Shown: positions 36,754 to 46,205 of the stretch, in pieces
Layout of the letters: each line of letters starts with the position of its first letter
How positions within the stretch are numbered: the stretch's first letter is position 1
Source: Rhizobiales bacterium Ga0077525
GTDB lineage: Bacteria; Pseudomonadota; Alphaproteobacteria; Rhizobiales; Xanthobacteraceae
DNA: 64,000 nucleotides
Direction: 5' to 3'
NCBI GenBank assembly: GCA_001464835.1
Contig: LNDS01000028.1
Span: 1-64,000, forward strand
The notes under the pieces: generated by a model
Seen by the model: the letters and a program-made list of their open reading frames with translations, nothing else
Told to the model about the DNA's origin: nothing
Databases searched by the model: none
Made by a program: the position numbers and the translations under genes

Positions 36754-37790
36754 AACTTGCTTCGCTCAAAGGTGGCCGCGACGGCCATCTGGTCGTTGTC
36801 TCCAAAGACTTGACGCGCTGCATCTCGGTCGCCGGCGTCGCGTCGACGATGCAGGCCGCGCTCGACGAGTGGGAGCGGTTGTCGCCGGCGCTGGCCGCCA
36901 TTGCCGCCGGCCTCGAGCGCGGCGAGGGCGAGGCGCAAGCCTTCGACCCGGCGCAATGCGCCGCGCCTTTGCCGCGCGCCTATCAGTGGCTCGACGGCTC
37001 GGCCTACGTCAATCACGTCGCTTTGGTGCGGCAGGCGCGCGGCGCCGAAATGCCCGCCTCGTTCTGGACCGATCCTTTGATGTACCAGGGCGGCTCCGAC
37101 GTCATGCTCGGCCCCTGCGATCCCGTGCCGCTGGCCGACGAGGCCTGGGGCATCGACCTGGAAGCCGAAGTCGTCGTCATCCTCGGCGATGTGCCGATGG
37201 GCGCGACGCGGGACGAGGCGGCGCGCGCCATCAGGCTCATCATGCTGGTCAACGATGTCAGCCTGCGCAACCTGATCGCGCCGGAACTGGCCAAGGGCTT
37301 CGGCTTCGTGCAGTCGAAGGCGGCGTCGAATTTCACGCCGGTCGCGGTGACGCCGGACGAACTCGGCGCAGCCTTCGACGGCGCCAAGGTGATGCTGCCG
37401 CTGTTGTCCTTCATCAACGGCCAGCCGTTTGGACGTCCCGTTGCCGGTCGGGACACGATCTTCGATTTCCCGACCCTGATCACGCATGCGGCCAAGACGC
37501 GCCGGCTGTCGGCCGGCACTATTCTCGGCGCCGGCACGGTGTCCAACCGGGATGCCGATGGCGGGCCGGGCAAGCCGATCGCATTGGGCGGGCTCGGTTA
37601 TTCCTGCATCGCCGAGTTGCGCACCGTCGAGACTTTGCAGCAGGGCAAACCGGTGACGCCGTTCCTGAAGTTCGGCGACCGCATCCGCATCGAGATGCGT
37701 AGTGAACACGGCCATTCCATCTTCGGCGCCATCGACCAGGACGTGGTACGATATTCCAGGACGGAACGAAGCGAGGAGTTTGGACGATGA
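36750..37790 (+). CDS. Fumarylacetoacetate hydrolase-family protein
   Basis: The 346-residue protein probably cleaves fumarylacetoacetate to fumarate and acetoacetate, the last step of the pathway. The metal ligands of the FAH fold appear as GIDLEAEVVVILGD (Glu-Ala-Glu) and DVSLRNL. The substrate site YQGGSDVML is present near residue 112, and GAGTVSN follows. Its length is that of the bacterial FAH group found beside hmgA, shorter than the eukaryotic enzyme. Both ends overlap neighbouring genes as ATGA. Confidence 0.9.
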   Translation: MKLASLKGGRDGHLVVVSKDLTRCISVAGVASTMQAALDEWERLSPALAAIAAGLERGEGEAQAFDPAQCAAPLPRAYQWLDGSAYVNHVALVRQARGAEMPASFWTDPLMYQGGSDVMLGPCDPVPLADEAWGIDLEAEVVVILGDVPMGATRDEAARAIRLIMLVNDVSLRNLIAPELAKGFGFVQSKAASNFTPVAVTPDELGAAFDGAKVMLPLLSFINGQPFGRPVAGRDTIFDFPTLITHAAKTRRLSAGTILGAGTVSNRDADGGPGKPIALGGLGYSCIAELRTVETLQQGKPVTPFLKFGDRIRIEMRSEHGHSIFGAIDQDVVRYSRTERSEEFGR

Positions 37791-38740
37791 CGGCGAAGGG
37801 TTTTGCGTCAACCGCCGACCTCGGTGAAAAGAAAGTCTCGTTCGATCAGCTCGGTGCGGGGCTTTACGCCTACACCGCCGAGGGAGATCCGAACTCCGGC
37901 GTTATCGTCGGCGACGACTCCGCGACGGTCATCGACGCGCAGGCGACCCCGGCCATGGCCGAGGAATTGATCGCCCGCGTCGCCAAGGTGACCGACAAGC
38001 CGATCAAATACGTATTGCTGACCCATTATCATGCAGTGCGGGTGCTAGGCGCATCGGCCTTCAAGGGTGCCGAAATCCTCTGTTCGGATACGGCGCGCGA
38101 GATGATCGTCGAGCGCGGCCGTGAGGATATGGACTCCGAAATCGGCCGTTTTCCGCGGCTGTTTCGCGCGGTCGAGACAATCCCCGGCCTGACATGGCCG
38201 ACTTTGACATTCCCCGACCAGATCTCCGTCTGGCTCGGCCGCCGTGAAGTGCGGATCACCCACATCGGCCGTGGCCACACCGCAGGGGATGTCATTGCCG
38301 CAGTGCCCGATGCCGGCGTCGTCTTCGCCGGCGATCTGGTCGAATACAAATCCGCCTGTTACTGCGGCGATGCGCATTTCACCGATTGGCCGGCCACGTT
38401 GGGCCGCCTTGCCGATCTCAACGCCAATGCGCTGGTGCCCGGCCGCGGCGCCGCGCTGACCACGCCGCAGCAGGTCGCCGAGGGCATTGAGATGACCAGC
38501 GATTTCATTTCGACGCTATACGCCTCGGTCAGCGACAGCGTCGCCAAAGGCCGCTCGCTGAAGGACGCCTTCGATTTCGCCCGGCTGGCGATGGATCCCA
38601 AATTCAAGACCTTTGCGATCTACGAACATTGCCTGCCGTTCAACGTTGCCCGCGCCTATGACGAGGCGCGCGGCATCGCATGGCCGGTGATCTGGACGGC
38701 GCAGCGCGACCGCGAATTGTGGGCGGCGCTGCAGGGCTGA
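37787..38740 (+). CDS. MBL-fold protein with altered metal-binding motif
   Basis: The 317-residue protein has the metallo-beta-lactamase fold, but the canonical HxHxDH reads THYHAVRVLGAS: His80 and His82 are kept, while Asp and His are replaced by Val84 and Arg85. Later elements HIGRGHTAGD, VVFAGDLVE and the His near the end are present. It may bind one metal or work differently from normal MBL hydrolases. Position inside the homogentisate operon (ATGA overlap with the FAH-family gene) suggests thioester or lactone hydrolysis in aromatic catabolism, but this is a guess. Confidence 0.88.
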   Translation: MTAKGFASTADLGEKKVSFDQLGAGLYAYTAEGDPNSGVIVGDDSATVIDAQATPAMAEELIARVAKVTDKPIKYVLLTHYHAVRVLGASAFKGAEILCSDTAREMIVERGREDMDSEIGRFPRLFRAVETIPGLTWPTLTFPDQISVWLGRREVRITHIGRGHTAGDVIAAVPDAGVVFAGDLVEYKSACYCGDAHFTDWPATLGRLADLNANALVPGRGAALTTPQQVAEGIEMTSDFISTLYASVSDSVAKGRSLKDAFDFARLAMDPKFKTFAIYEHCLPFNVARAYDEARGIAWPVIWTAQRDRELWAALQG

Positions 38741-38885
38741 GGCATAGCGGGCCAGTGGCCGTATTCTTCCCCCGGCAAAATTATCGCCTTGTTGCGATGC
38801 AGAAAGTGCGCCGAGCGCTGGCGGAGGGCGGCAGCCAGGCGATATAGTCCCGCCGCGTCATCAAGAATAACAGGGGGACACCACC

Positions 38886-39344
38886 ATGGCACAACGATCA
38901 TCGCACGCGGCGCTTTCATGCGCCGACAGCTACGCCGCGACATACAGCGATTTCCTGATGCTCGCCGGGCGCATTCTGCTCGGCTGGATTTTTCTCGCCA
39001 GCGGCTGGGCCAAGCTCGGCAACATCGCCGGCACCACCGCCTATTTCGCCAATCTCGGCATGTCGCCTCCGGGCCTGATGGCCTGGTTTGCCGGCGGCTT
39101 CGAGCTCGTTCTCGGCGTGGCGCTCATTCTTGGTCTGGCGACGCGCTACGCAGCGATCGCCACCTTTATTTGGGTGTTGGTCGCAACCGTGATTGCGCAC
39201 CGCTACTGGACCTATCCGGCGGCCCAGCAAGGCGCGCAGTACAACAATTTCCTGAAAAACCTGTCGATCATGGGCGGCGCGCTTTACGTCGTCGTGTCCG
39301 GCGCAGGTCGTTACTCGGTCGATGCCATCCTGACGAAACGCTGA
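38886..39344 (+). CDS. DoxX-family membrane protein
   Basis: The 152-residue inner-membrane protein has four hydrophobic helices and the family motif GRILLGWIFLASGWAKLGN, with ELVLGVALILGLATRYAA in the second half. DoxX-type proteins associate with quinone- or redox-linked systems; the precise job is unknown. It follows the MBL gene after 145 bases that hold no other gene, and an AGGGGGA ribosome site precedes its ATG closely. It is followed 7 bases later by the FAD monooxygenase. Confidence 0.88.
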   Translation: MAQRSSHAALSCADSYAATYSDFLMLAGRILLGWIFLASGWAKLGNIAGTTAYFANLGMSPPGLMAWFAGGFELVLGVALILGLATRYAAIATFIWVLVATVIAHRYWTYPAAQQGAQYNNFLKNLSIMGGALYVVVSGAGRYSVDAILTKR

Positions 39345-39351
39345 CCATCGT

Positions 39352-40950
39352 GTGACATTGGACCGGTATCGCTTCACATACCGCCGCAGTCCCGATCAGG
39401 ACGCGCGGCCGGTTGTGCGGCGGCCGGTCGTGGTGGTGGGGGCAGGGCCCGTCGGCCTTGCCGCCAGTATCGATCTCGCTTTGCGCGGCGTTGCGGTGGT
39501 GTTGATCGACGATGCCGACCGCATCGGCGAAGGCTCGCGCGGCATCTGCTGGTCGAAACGCACGCTGGAAATTTGCGACCGGCTTGGCGTCGGCGAAAAA
39601 CTGGTAGCGCAAGGCGTCACCTGGAAACTCGGCAAGGTCTTTCATGGCGACGACCTTGTGTTCGCCTTCGATCTGCTGCCGGAAGACGGCCACAAGATGC
39701 CGGCCTTTATCAACTTGCAGCAGTTTCAAGTTGAAAAGGCGCTGGTCGATCGCGCCGATGAGCTGGACCTTGTCGATCTGCGCTGGAAGAATCGGCTGAT
39801 CGCCGTCGAGCCGCATAACGATCACGTGCGGCTGACGATTGATACGCCCGATGGCCCGTACAGCCTCGAGGCCGACTGGCTGATTGCCGCCGATGGCGCG
39901 CGTTCCAGCACGCGCGATCTTCTCGGATTGAAATTCTCCGGCGTCACCTTCGAAGACAAATTCCTGATCGCCGATATCCGAATGGCGGCGGACTTTCCGA
40001 CCGAGCGGCGATTCTGGTTCGATCCGCCGTTTCATGCTGGCCAGTCGGCGCTGATGCATCGCCAGCCCGACAACATCTGGCGCATCGACCTGCAACTAGG
40101 TCCTGATGCCGATGCCACTGAAGAACAAAAGCCTCACCGCGTCACCGCGCGGCTCAAGCGCATGCTCGGCGACCGTCCGTTCGAACTCGAATGGATCTCG
40201 GTCTATCGTTTCAACTGCCGTAGGCTCGACCGTTTCCTGCACGGCCGCGTCATCTTTATTGGCGACGCCGCGCATCAGGTGTCGCCGTTCGGTGCGCGCG
40301 GCGCCAATTCCGGCATACAGGACGCCGAAAATTTGGCGTGGAAACTTGCTGCCGTCCTCAAAGGCGAGGCGGTCCCGGCGCTTCTCGGCACGTATGAAAC
40401 GGAGCGCATCCAGGCCGCCGACGAAAACATCGCCCATTCGACCCGCTCGACCGATTTCATCGCGCCGCATTCCGCCGCCGAGCGGGTCTTGCGCAATGCC
40501 GTGCTGGCGCTCGCGCCCAGGGCCGAGTTCGCCCGCCGCATGATCAATTCCGGACGCTTGTCGATGGCGACGGTCTATGACTCCGCGCTCTTGACGCCGG
40601 ACGAAAGCCCGTTTGGCGGCAGTGCGCGGCTTGGCGCGCCGTTGCCGGATTGCCGGGTTCGAAACGTGGACGGCAGCGAGACGTATGTCCTGGAAAACAT
40701 CGGCGACGGCTTCACTGTCCTGACGTTCAAGAACGGCGCGGCGGCGCAACCGGCCCCGGAAGGGGTCTGCCGCCTTCGCATCGGTGACGATCTGATCGAT
40801 CCTGAAGGCCTGCTGGCGCGGCGTCTCGACGCCACGCCCGGTGCGGCCTATCTGCTGCGCCCGGATCATCATCTGTGCGCGCGCTGGCGCACCTTTGATC
40901 GCGGCAAGATCGCTGCCGCGCGCGACCGCGCCTTGGGTAAAGTCCAATGA
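39352..40950 (+). CDS. FAD-dependent aromatic monooxygenase (MhpA/PheA-type)
   Basis: The 532-residue flavoprotein hydroxylase starts with GTG. It carries the FAD-binding VVGAGPVGLAASIDLALRG, the conserved DG motif in IAADGARSSTRDLLGL and the second FAD motif GDAAHQVSPFGARGANSGIQD. A thioredoxin-like C-terminal domain follows. Such enzymes hydroxylate phenolic rings using NAD(P)H and O2. In this operon it may make a dihydroxyaromatic that enters the homogentisate path or a parallel one; no substrate is proven. It overlaps the next small gene as ATGA. Confidence 0.9.
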   Translation: MTLDRYRFTYRRSPDQDARPVVRRPVVVVGAGPVGLAASIDLALRGVAVVLIDDADRIGEGSRGICWSKRTLEICDRLGVGEKLVAQGVTWKLGKVFHGDDLVFAFDLLPEDGHKMPAFINLQQFQVEKALVDRADELDLVDLRWKNRLIAVEPHNDHVRLTIDTPDGPYSLEADWLIAADGARSSTRDLLGLKFSGVTFEDKFLIADIRMAADFPTERRFWFDPPFHAGQSALMHRQPDNIWRIDLQLGPDADATEEQKPHRVTARLKRMLGDRPFELEWISVYRFNCRRLDRFLHGRVIFIGDAAHQVSPFGARGANSGIQDAENLAWKLAAVLKGEAVPALLGTYETERIQAADENIAHSTRSTDFIAPHSAAERVLRNAVLALAPRAEFARRMINSGRLSMATVYDSALLTPDESPFGGSARLGAPLPDCRVRNVDGSETYVLENIGDGFTVLTFKNGAAAQPAPEGVCRLRIGDDLIDPEGLLARRLDATPGAAYLLRPDHHLCARWRTFDRGKIAAARDRALGKVQ

Positions 40951-41141
40951 CGAAGCTGATCACCGCGTCGCAATTTTCAGATCCGGACGCGGCCTATGTC
41001 GCGCTGGTCGAGGCACGCCGGCATTTGAGCGAAGCGGAGGCCGCCGCGTTCGACACAAGGCTGGCGCTCATCCTCGCTAATCATATCGGCGATATCGACG
41101 TACTCAAGGAAGCGATCGCGCTGGCCAAGGGCGTTAAATAA
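40947..41141 (+). CDS. DUF2783 small protein
   Basis: A 64-residue helical protein with the DUF2783 pattern SDPDAAYVALVEARRHLSEAEAAAFDTRL then LANHIGDIDVLKEAIALAK. The family commonly follows an MhpA-like flavin hydroxylase, as it does here with an ATGA overlap, so it may be a subunit or partner. Function is unknown. It ends the operon, 3 bases before the stop of the convergent kinase gene. Confidence 0.85.
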   Translation: MTKLITASQFSDPDAAYVALVEARRHLSEAEAAAFDTRLALILANHIGDIDVLKEAIALAKGVK

Positions 41142-41144
41142 TCT

Positions 41145-43382
41145 TCAGGCCGTTTTGCCGTCGATCACCTGGCGCACTTTGCGCGCCAACGCGTCGGTGG
41201 TGAAGGGCTTGGTCAACAGATCGACATCGGTGTCGAGCCGCCCGTGATGGATGATGGCGTTGCGGGTGTAGCCGGTGGCGAACAGCACCGGCAATTTGGG
41301 CCGCAACTTTTTGACTTCATTAGCCAGTTCGCGGCCATTCATGCCGCCGGGCAGGATCACGTCGGTGAATAAAAGCGCGATCTGCGGCACCGATTTCAGG
41401 ATTTCCAGCGCACGCGCCGCCGTCTCTGCATGTTCGACCCGGTAGCCGATATCGCTGAGCGCATCGATGACGAAACGGCTGACGTCCTCGTCGTCCTCGA
41501 CCAGCAAGATGCATTCATTGTGCTCGCCGCTGCGCGGCATCGCCGGCGCGTCGGCAACTTCCCAGGCCGGGAATGCCGCCGGATCGCTGAGGCGCGGGAA
41601 ATACATCTTGATAGACGTGCCCTGGCCCAACTCGCTGTAAATCTGCACATGGCCGTTCGACTGCTTGACGAAACCATAGACCATGCTCAGGCCAAGGCCG
41701 GAGCCGGCGCCCGCCGCCTTGGTGGTGAAGAACGGTTCGAAGGCCTTGTCGCGCACTTCCGGCGGCATGCCTTCGCCGGTATCGCTGACGGCGACGAGGA
41801 CAAATTGTCCCGGCTTCACCTCGGCGCCGGAGCGGGCGACATAGGCTTCGTCGAGATAGGCGTTCGACGTCTCGATGGTCAGGCGGCCGCCCTTCGGCAT
41901 TGCGTCGCGGGCGTTGACGGCCAGATTGAGGATAGCGTTCTCAAGCTGGTTGGGGTCGATCGCGGTTTTCCAGAGCCCGCTCGACAGCACCGTTTCGACG
42001 ACGACCGTTTCGCCGATCGAGCGATGCAACAATTCCGACATTTCGCCGACGAGGCGGTTGATGTCGACGGCTTTGATCTCCTGCGGATGCTGCCGCGAGA
42101 AGGTCAGCAGTCGCTGCACCAATGTCGCGGCGCGCATCGAGGCCTGACGGATGGCGCCGAGCGAGCGGGCGACGCGCTCGTCGGTGGCGTTGTTGCGGCG
42201 GGTCGCCAGTTCGACATTGCCGATGATGGCGGTGAGCAGATTGTTGAAATCGTGGGCGATGCCGCCGGTCAGGCGGCCGACCGCCTCCATCTTCTGCGCC
42301 TGGCGCAGCGCTTGTTCGGTGGCGGCGCGTCGCGCCGTTTCTTCGCGTAATTGCGCATAGGCATAAGACTCGCGCCGCGTATGGCGCAGCGTCATCATGG
42401 CCAGCGCCAGCATTGTCAGCGTGGCCGGAATGCCGAAAACCAGATGCGCCGACATGTCCTTCATCCAGTCGGCACGGATTGTGGCTTCGTCGATCGCGGC
42501 ATAGACATAGACGTCTTGAGTGGGAAGCTTTCGGTACGCGAGGATGCGTTTCGAGCCGTCAATCGAGGACGTACCGCTGGTCACGCCGCGCTCCGGTGCG
42601 ACGGCGATGGCGCGCATGATCGGCGATTCCGCGGGCGCGCGCGTACCAGCCGGGGTTGCCGGAAACCGTGCAAGCGTGGTCCCGTCCGCGCGCGTCAGGC
42701 CGGCGACGGTGACGTCGCTTCGCGGAAACTCGGAGTAATACTGCGTGAAGTATTCCGGCGCGATCGACACCAGGTAAACGCCGTCGAACTTCCCGGCCGA
42801 AGTCAGTCGCTTGCGGGTGATGGCGAAGAAATTGGTATTGGCGGCGCGGGCTTCGACGACGTCGCTGATATAGGTCTCGTCATTGCCATTGAGGTGGGCG
42901 CGAAAATAGTCGCGGTCGGCGAGCGCAAGATTGCGCGGCATCGGATAGACGGTGCCGGACACCAGCGGACGGCCGTCGGCGTCGATGACCCACAGATCGC
43001 GCAATTGCGGCAGGCTGTGGGTGAAGTTGCGAAGCCGGACGCTGTATTCCTCTTCACTCTCGGCGATTTCAGCGGCCGAGACATCGTTGAACATCTCCTC
43101 CATGTAACGTTCGCTGATCGCGAAAGTCTCGAACACCTTGATGGCGTGTTCCTGCATGGTCGCGACCGTACGCTGAAGACGGTCGGTGGCATCGGCCATG
43201 TGCTGGTTGTAGGAAATCCAACCGGCGATGCTGAAAATGATCAGCGGCAAGACGACCGACGCGACCATCAACAGCCGCAGCGGCCGCTCGGCGCGGCCGT
43301 CGGGGGCAGGGGCACTGGAGGGCAGCTTCGGCGGGACTGTAAAAAATGGCATTCGAAATGGAGCCCGAAGGGTGCGTGACAT
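41145..43382 (-). CDS. Hybrid sensor histidine kinase with Cache sensor and receiver
   Basis: The 745-residue membrane kinase has a first helix (about 28-50), a periplasmic double-Cache-like sensor (about 55-310, with [17 protein letters not shown] and DRDYFRAHL) and a second helix (about 325-347). The HisKA domain follows with phospho-site [17 protein letters not shown] (His near 376), an HATPase_c domain ([22 protein letters not shown]) and a C-terminal receiver with the phospho-acceptor Asp in [11 protein letters not shown]. The type matches FixL-like or NtrY-distant hybrid kinases of rhizobia; the signal is unknown. ATG 43382 is chosen; the frame extends to 43532 across a terminator, which argues against the longer form. 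Confidence 0.9.
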   Translation of the reverse strand: MSRTLRAPFRMPFFTVPPKLPSSAPAPDGRAERPLRLLMVASVVLPLIIFSIAGWISYNQHMADATDRLQRTVATMQEHAIKVFETFAISERYMEEMFNDVSAAEIAESEEEYSVRLRNFTHSLPQLRDLWVIDADGRPLVSGTVYPMPRNLALADRDYFRAHLNGNDETYISDVVEARAANTNFFAITRKRLTSAGKFDGVYLVSIAPEYFTQYYSEFPRSDVTVAGLTRADGTTLARFPATPAGTRAPAESPIMRAIAVAPERGVTSGTSSIDGSKRILAYRKLPTQDVYVYAAIDEATIRADWMKDMSAHLVFGIPATLTMLALAMMTLRHTRRESYAYAQLREETARRAATEQALRQAQKMEAVGRLTGGIAHDFNNLLTAIIGNVELATRRNNATDERVARSLGAIRQASMRAATLVQRLLTFSRQHPQEIKAVDINRLVGEMSELLHRSIGETVVVETVLSSGLWKTAIDPNQLENAILNLAVNARDAMPKGGRLTIETSNAYLDEAYVARSGAEVKPGQFVLVAVSDTGEGMPPEVRDKAFEPFFTTKAAGAGSGLGLSMVYGFVKQSNGHVQIYSELGQGTSIKMYFPRLSDPAAFPAWEVADAPAMPRSGEHNECILLVEDDEDVSRFVIDALSDIGYRVEHAETAARALEILKSVPQIALLFTDVILPGGMNGRELANEVKKLRPKLPVLFATGYTRNAIIHHGRLDTDVDLLTKPFTTDALARKVRQVIDGKTA

Positions 43383-43431
43383 AGTGGTATCGGTCGGGCG
43401 CGCCGAACTCAACCTTGTCCTGCTGCGGCAT

Positions 43432-43459
43432 AAAAAAACGCCCGGGGGACCGGGCGTTT
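43432..43459 (-). terminator. Intrinsic terminator of the small secreted-protein gene
   Basis: AAACGCCCGG and CCGGGCGTTT form a 10-bp stem with a GGGA loop. On the minus strand it runs into a seven-T tract. It lies 30 bases after the stop of the gene at 43489 and separates it from the kinase gene. Confidence 0.88.
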
Positions 43460-43488
43460 GCCGTCGAGGGAACTTTTTTCCTGTGCGT

Positions 43489-43812
43489 TCAGCGCGTGCA
43501 GACGATGGCGACCAGGTCGTCGCACTTGCCACCCTTGCAGCCGCCGGTCCCGCCGGTCGGGAGGGCGCCGGTCACGTCGTCGCGGTCAACCTTGCTGTAG
43601 GAGGCTGCTTCGGCGAATTCGCGAGTCTTGCAGTAGGCATTGGCCGCGGCGGCCCCGCATTTGGCGCCGGTGGCCAGGCAGCGGTCGACGCCGTAGCTGT
43701 CGGCGTCGTTGGCGATGATGAACAGGCGCCGCTCGGCTTGCGCGTCGCCGGTGAGGCCAAGGGACGTACTAAGGCAAAGAACGGCGCTGAGACTGACCAG
43801 AAGTGTCCGCAT
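43489..43812 (-). CDS. Small secreted cysteine-rich protein
   Basis: The 107-residue protein has a Sec signal (MRTLLVSLSAVLCLSTSLGL, cleavage near DAQA) and a mature part of about 80 residues with six cysteines. These appear in DRCLATGAKCGAA, AYCKTREF, GGCKGGKCDD and a final VCTR. It begins ERRLFIIANDADSYGVDRC after cleavage. It looks like a conserved exported protein of rhizobia; I cannot name a family. Three disulfides are possible. ATG 43812 is chosen over 43860 because it puts the signal peptide at the N-terminus. A terminator follows. Confidence 0.78.
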   Translation of the reverse strand: MRTLLVSLSAVLCLSTSLGLTGDAQAERRLFIIANDADSYGVDRCLATGAKCGAAAANAYCKTREFAEAASYSKVDRDDVTGALPTGGTGGCKGGKCDDLVAIVCTR

Positions 43813-44134
43813 GGAATTGCCCGCTATGTGGAGGCGCCATTCCGGCACCAAACGGAACAATGCGAGCGAAATCGTTAAGGTGCGATTAACCGGTGCGGCG
43901 GACCCGTGTTTGGCCGGGAAAGCGCGGATTTTCCGCGAAACAGGGCTGATTTTGTCGGGCCTTGACGGTTTCCGTCCAACTCATCATTGTGCCCAACATG
44001 ACCGGCCTGAACCCCATCTGCGGCATTTGCCGCGCGATTATTAGCTAGCGCAACCGCTGGCTAGGCCGTCTTTTCTCGAATCGAGATAAAAAGGGACGCC
44101 CCGGCCCGCGGGACCGCCGGCATGGTGACCCCAT
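43813..44134. other. Gene-free interval upstream of cysS
   Basis: This 322-base interval lies between divergent genes and should hold both promoters. No open frame, tRNA or repeat is evident. A TTGACG near 43961 could be a -35 element for cysS, but no convincing -10 follows at the right distance. Confidence 0.4.
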
Positions 44135-45541
44135 ATGACTCCGTCCCTGCAATTGCGGCTCTACGATACGCTGACGCGCGACAAGCGGGACTTCGTCCCG
44201 ATCGATAGAACGCGCGTGCGCATGTATGTATGCGGCCCGACGGTCTACGACTTCGCTCATATCGGCAACGCGCGGCCGGTCATTGTCTTCGACGTGCTGT
44301 ACCGGCTGCTGCGTCATATCTACGGCGACAGCCATGTGATTTACGTCCGCAACATCACCGACGTCGACGACAAGATCAATGCGCGGGCAGCGCGCGATTT
44401 TCCCGGCCTGCCGCTGAACCAGGCGATCCGCAAGGTCACGGAAAAAACCGCCGACCAGTTTCATGCCGACGTCGAGGCACTCGGGTGTCTGCCGCCGACC
44501 GTTGAGCCGCGCGCCACCGATTTCGTGCTGCCGCGCGCCGACGGCAAGACCGATATGGTGAGCCTGATCCAGCGGCTGATCGCGCGCGGCCATGCCTATG
44601 AGGCCGGCGGCGAGGTGTTGTTCGACACCACCTCGATGCCGGACTATGGCGCGCTGGCCGGCCGCAATCTCGAAGACCAGTTGGCCGGCGCGCGCGTCGC
44701 CGTCGATGCGCACAAGAAACACCCAAACGACTTCGTGCTGTGGAAGCAGTCGTCGGCTGACGAGCCCGGCTGGGACAGTCCGTGGGGTAGGGGGCGTCCC
44801 GGCTGGCACATCGAATGCTCGGCGATGAGTGCGGCTTATCTCGGCGAGGTGTTCGACATTCATGGCGGCGGCCTCGATCTGATTTTCCCGCACCACGAAA
44901 ACGAGATCGCGCAATCGCGCTGCGCGCATGGCACGCAGGCGATGGCGAATTTCTGGATGCACAACGGCTTTCTTCAGGTCGAAGGCGAGAAGATGTCGAA
45001 GAGCCTTGGCAACTTCTTCACCATTCGCGAATTGCTCGACAAATGGCCGGGCGAAGTGCTGCGCTTCAACATGCTGCGCACGCATTACCGTCAGCCGATC
45101 GACTGGACCGTGAAGGGGCTGGAAGAAAGCTGGAAGACGCTCGACGACTGGAACTGGGTGGTCGGCGACGCCGTTGGTGACCGGATTTCCAACGCGGTGC
45201 TGGCGGCGCTCAGCGACGATCTCAACACGCATCAGGTCATCACCGTGCTGCATGGCCTGCGCAACAAGGCGCAAGGCGGCGACGAGGTGGCGCGCAACGA
45301 ACTCGCCTGGTCGCTGCGCATGCTCGGCTTCCTGCGCGAGAGCGCGGCGGAATGGGCGGCGCGTCGGCAGGCGGATGCCGGCGTCGATGCCGGCAAGGTG
45401 CAGGCGCTGATCGATGCCCGCACGGCCGCGCGCGCCAATAAAGATTTTAAGGAGTCCGACCGCATCCGCGACGAACTCGCAGGCATGGGCGTCGTGCTCA
45501 AGGATTCCAAGGAAGGCACGACGTGGGAGGTCGCGCGATGA
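44135..45541 (+). CDS. cysS: Cysteinyl-tRNA synthetase
   Basis: This class I synthetase charges tRNA-Cys. The 468-residue protein has the zinc- and cysteine-binding [17 protein letters not shown] (HIGH-like motif HIGN), WHIECSAMS, the zinc ligands in [11 protein letters not shown] and the KMSKS loop [10 protein letters not shown]. The C-terminal DALR domain is present. A GNAT gene follows after 36 bases. Confidence 0.96.
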   Translation: MTPSLQLRLYDTLTRDKRDFVPIDRTRVRMYVCGPTVYDFAHIGNARPVIVFDVLYRLLRHIYGDSHVIYVRNITDVDDKINARAARDFPGLPLNQAIRKVTEKTADQFHADVEALGCLPPTVEPRATDFVLPRADGKTDMVSLIQRLIARGHAYEAGGEVLFDTTSMPDYGALAGRNLEDQLAGARVAVDAHKKHPNDFVLWKQSSADEPGWDSPWGRGRPGWHIECSAMSAAYLGEVFDIHGGGLDLIFPHHENEIAQSRCAHGTQAMANFWMHNGFLQVEGEKMSKSLGNFFTIRELLDKWPGEVLRFNMLRTHYRQPIDWTVKGLEESWKTLDDWNWVVGDAVGDRISNAVLAALSDDLNTHQVITVLHGLRNKAQGGDEVARNELAWSLRMLGFLRESAAEWAARRQADAGVDAGKVQALIDARTAARANKDFKESDRIRDELAGMGVVLKDSKEGTTWEVAR

Positions 45542-45577
45542 TAGCAATCTGCCTGCTGCCCTTCGGAGAGAAGTAAA

Positions 45578-46081
45578 ATGGCGACCGCGCATCCCAAGCT
45601 GGCGCTGCGGCCGTTTTTGCCGGTCGACACGCCAGTGCTGGCGGAAATCTTCCGCGAGAGCGTCACCGACTTGACGGCCGACGATTACAGCGAGGCGCAG
45701 CAGCAGGCCTGGCTGTCCCGCATCGACGATCTCGAAGCCTTTGCCCAGCGCCTCGGCGGCCAACTGACTTTGATCGCGACATTGCAGGGATCGCCGGTCG
45801 GCTTTGCCTCGCTCGCCGGCGGCGGCAAGATCGATCTCCTTTATGTTCACCCGGTCGCCGCCGGGCAGGGCGTCGGCGCCATGCTGACCGACGCGCTGGA
45901 AAAACTGGCCGGCGCGCGCGGCGCGGACAAGCTGATTGTTGATGCCAGCGACAGCGCCCGCGGTTTTTTCGAGAAGCGCGGCTATGTCGCGCAGCAGCGC
46001 AATTCGATTTCGGTCGGCGACGAATGGCTCGCCAACACGACGATGCACAAGAAGCTCGCGGCAAAACAGGAGGCGACATGA
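45578..46081 (+). CDS. GNAT-family N-acetyltransferase
   Basis: The 167-residue protein has the GNAT fold with the acetyl-CoA loop VHPVAAGQGVGAMLTDALE (motif A, Q/R-x-x-G-x-G/A). The motif B region VDASDSARGFFEKRGYVAQQRN is conserved. Substrate unknown; it may be a small molecule or protein amine. The stop overlaps the start of a 39-residue membrane peptide gene as ATGA. Confidence 0.9.
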   Translation: MATAHPKLALRPFLPVDTPVLAEIFRESVTDLTADDYSEAQQQAWLSRIDDLEAFAQRLGGQLTLIATLQGSPVGFASLAGGGKIDLLYVHPVAAGQGVGAMLTDALEKLAGARGADKLIVDASDSARGFFEKRGYVAQQRNSISVGDEWLANTTMHKKLAAKQEAT

Positions 46082-46197
46082 CCAAGCCACCCGAGACACC
46101 GTTTCCGAAGCACTGGAAATATTACATCGTGCTGAAATACGCGGTGATCGTCGCCGCGGCGATGCTGGCGCTCTATGTCGTAACGAGGCTGGCTTAA
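46078..46197 (+). CDS. 39-residue single-span membrane protein
   Basis: A short frame starting ATG at 46078 overlaps the GNAT stop codon by ATGA and ends TAA at 46197, 8 bases before cimA. It encodes MTKPPETPFPKHWKYYIVLK followed by a hydrophobic helix (AVIVAAAMLALYVV) and TRLA. The basic and aromatic cap next to one membrane span and the tight coupling on both sides make it a credible gene. I know no family for it. Confidence 0.65.
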   Translation: MTKPPETPFPKHWKYYIVLKYAVIVAAAMLALYVVTRLA

Positions 46198-46205
46198 GGA
46201 TTTGA

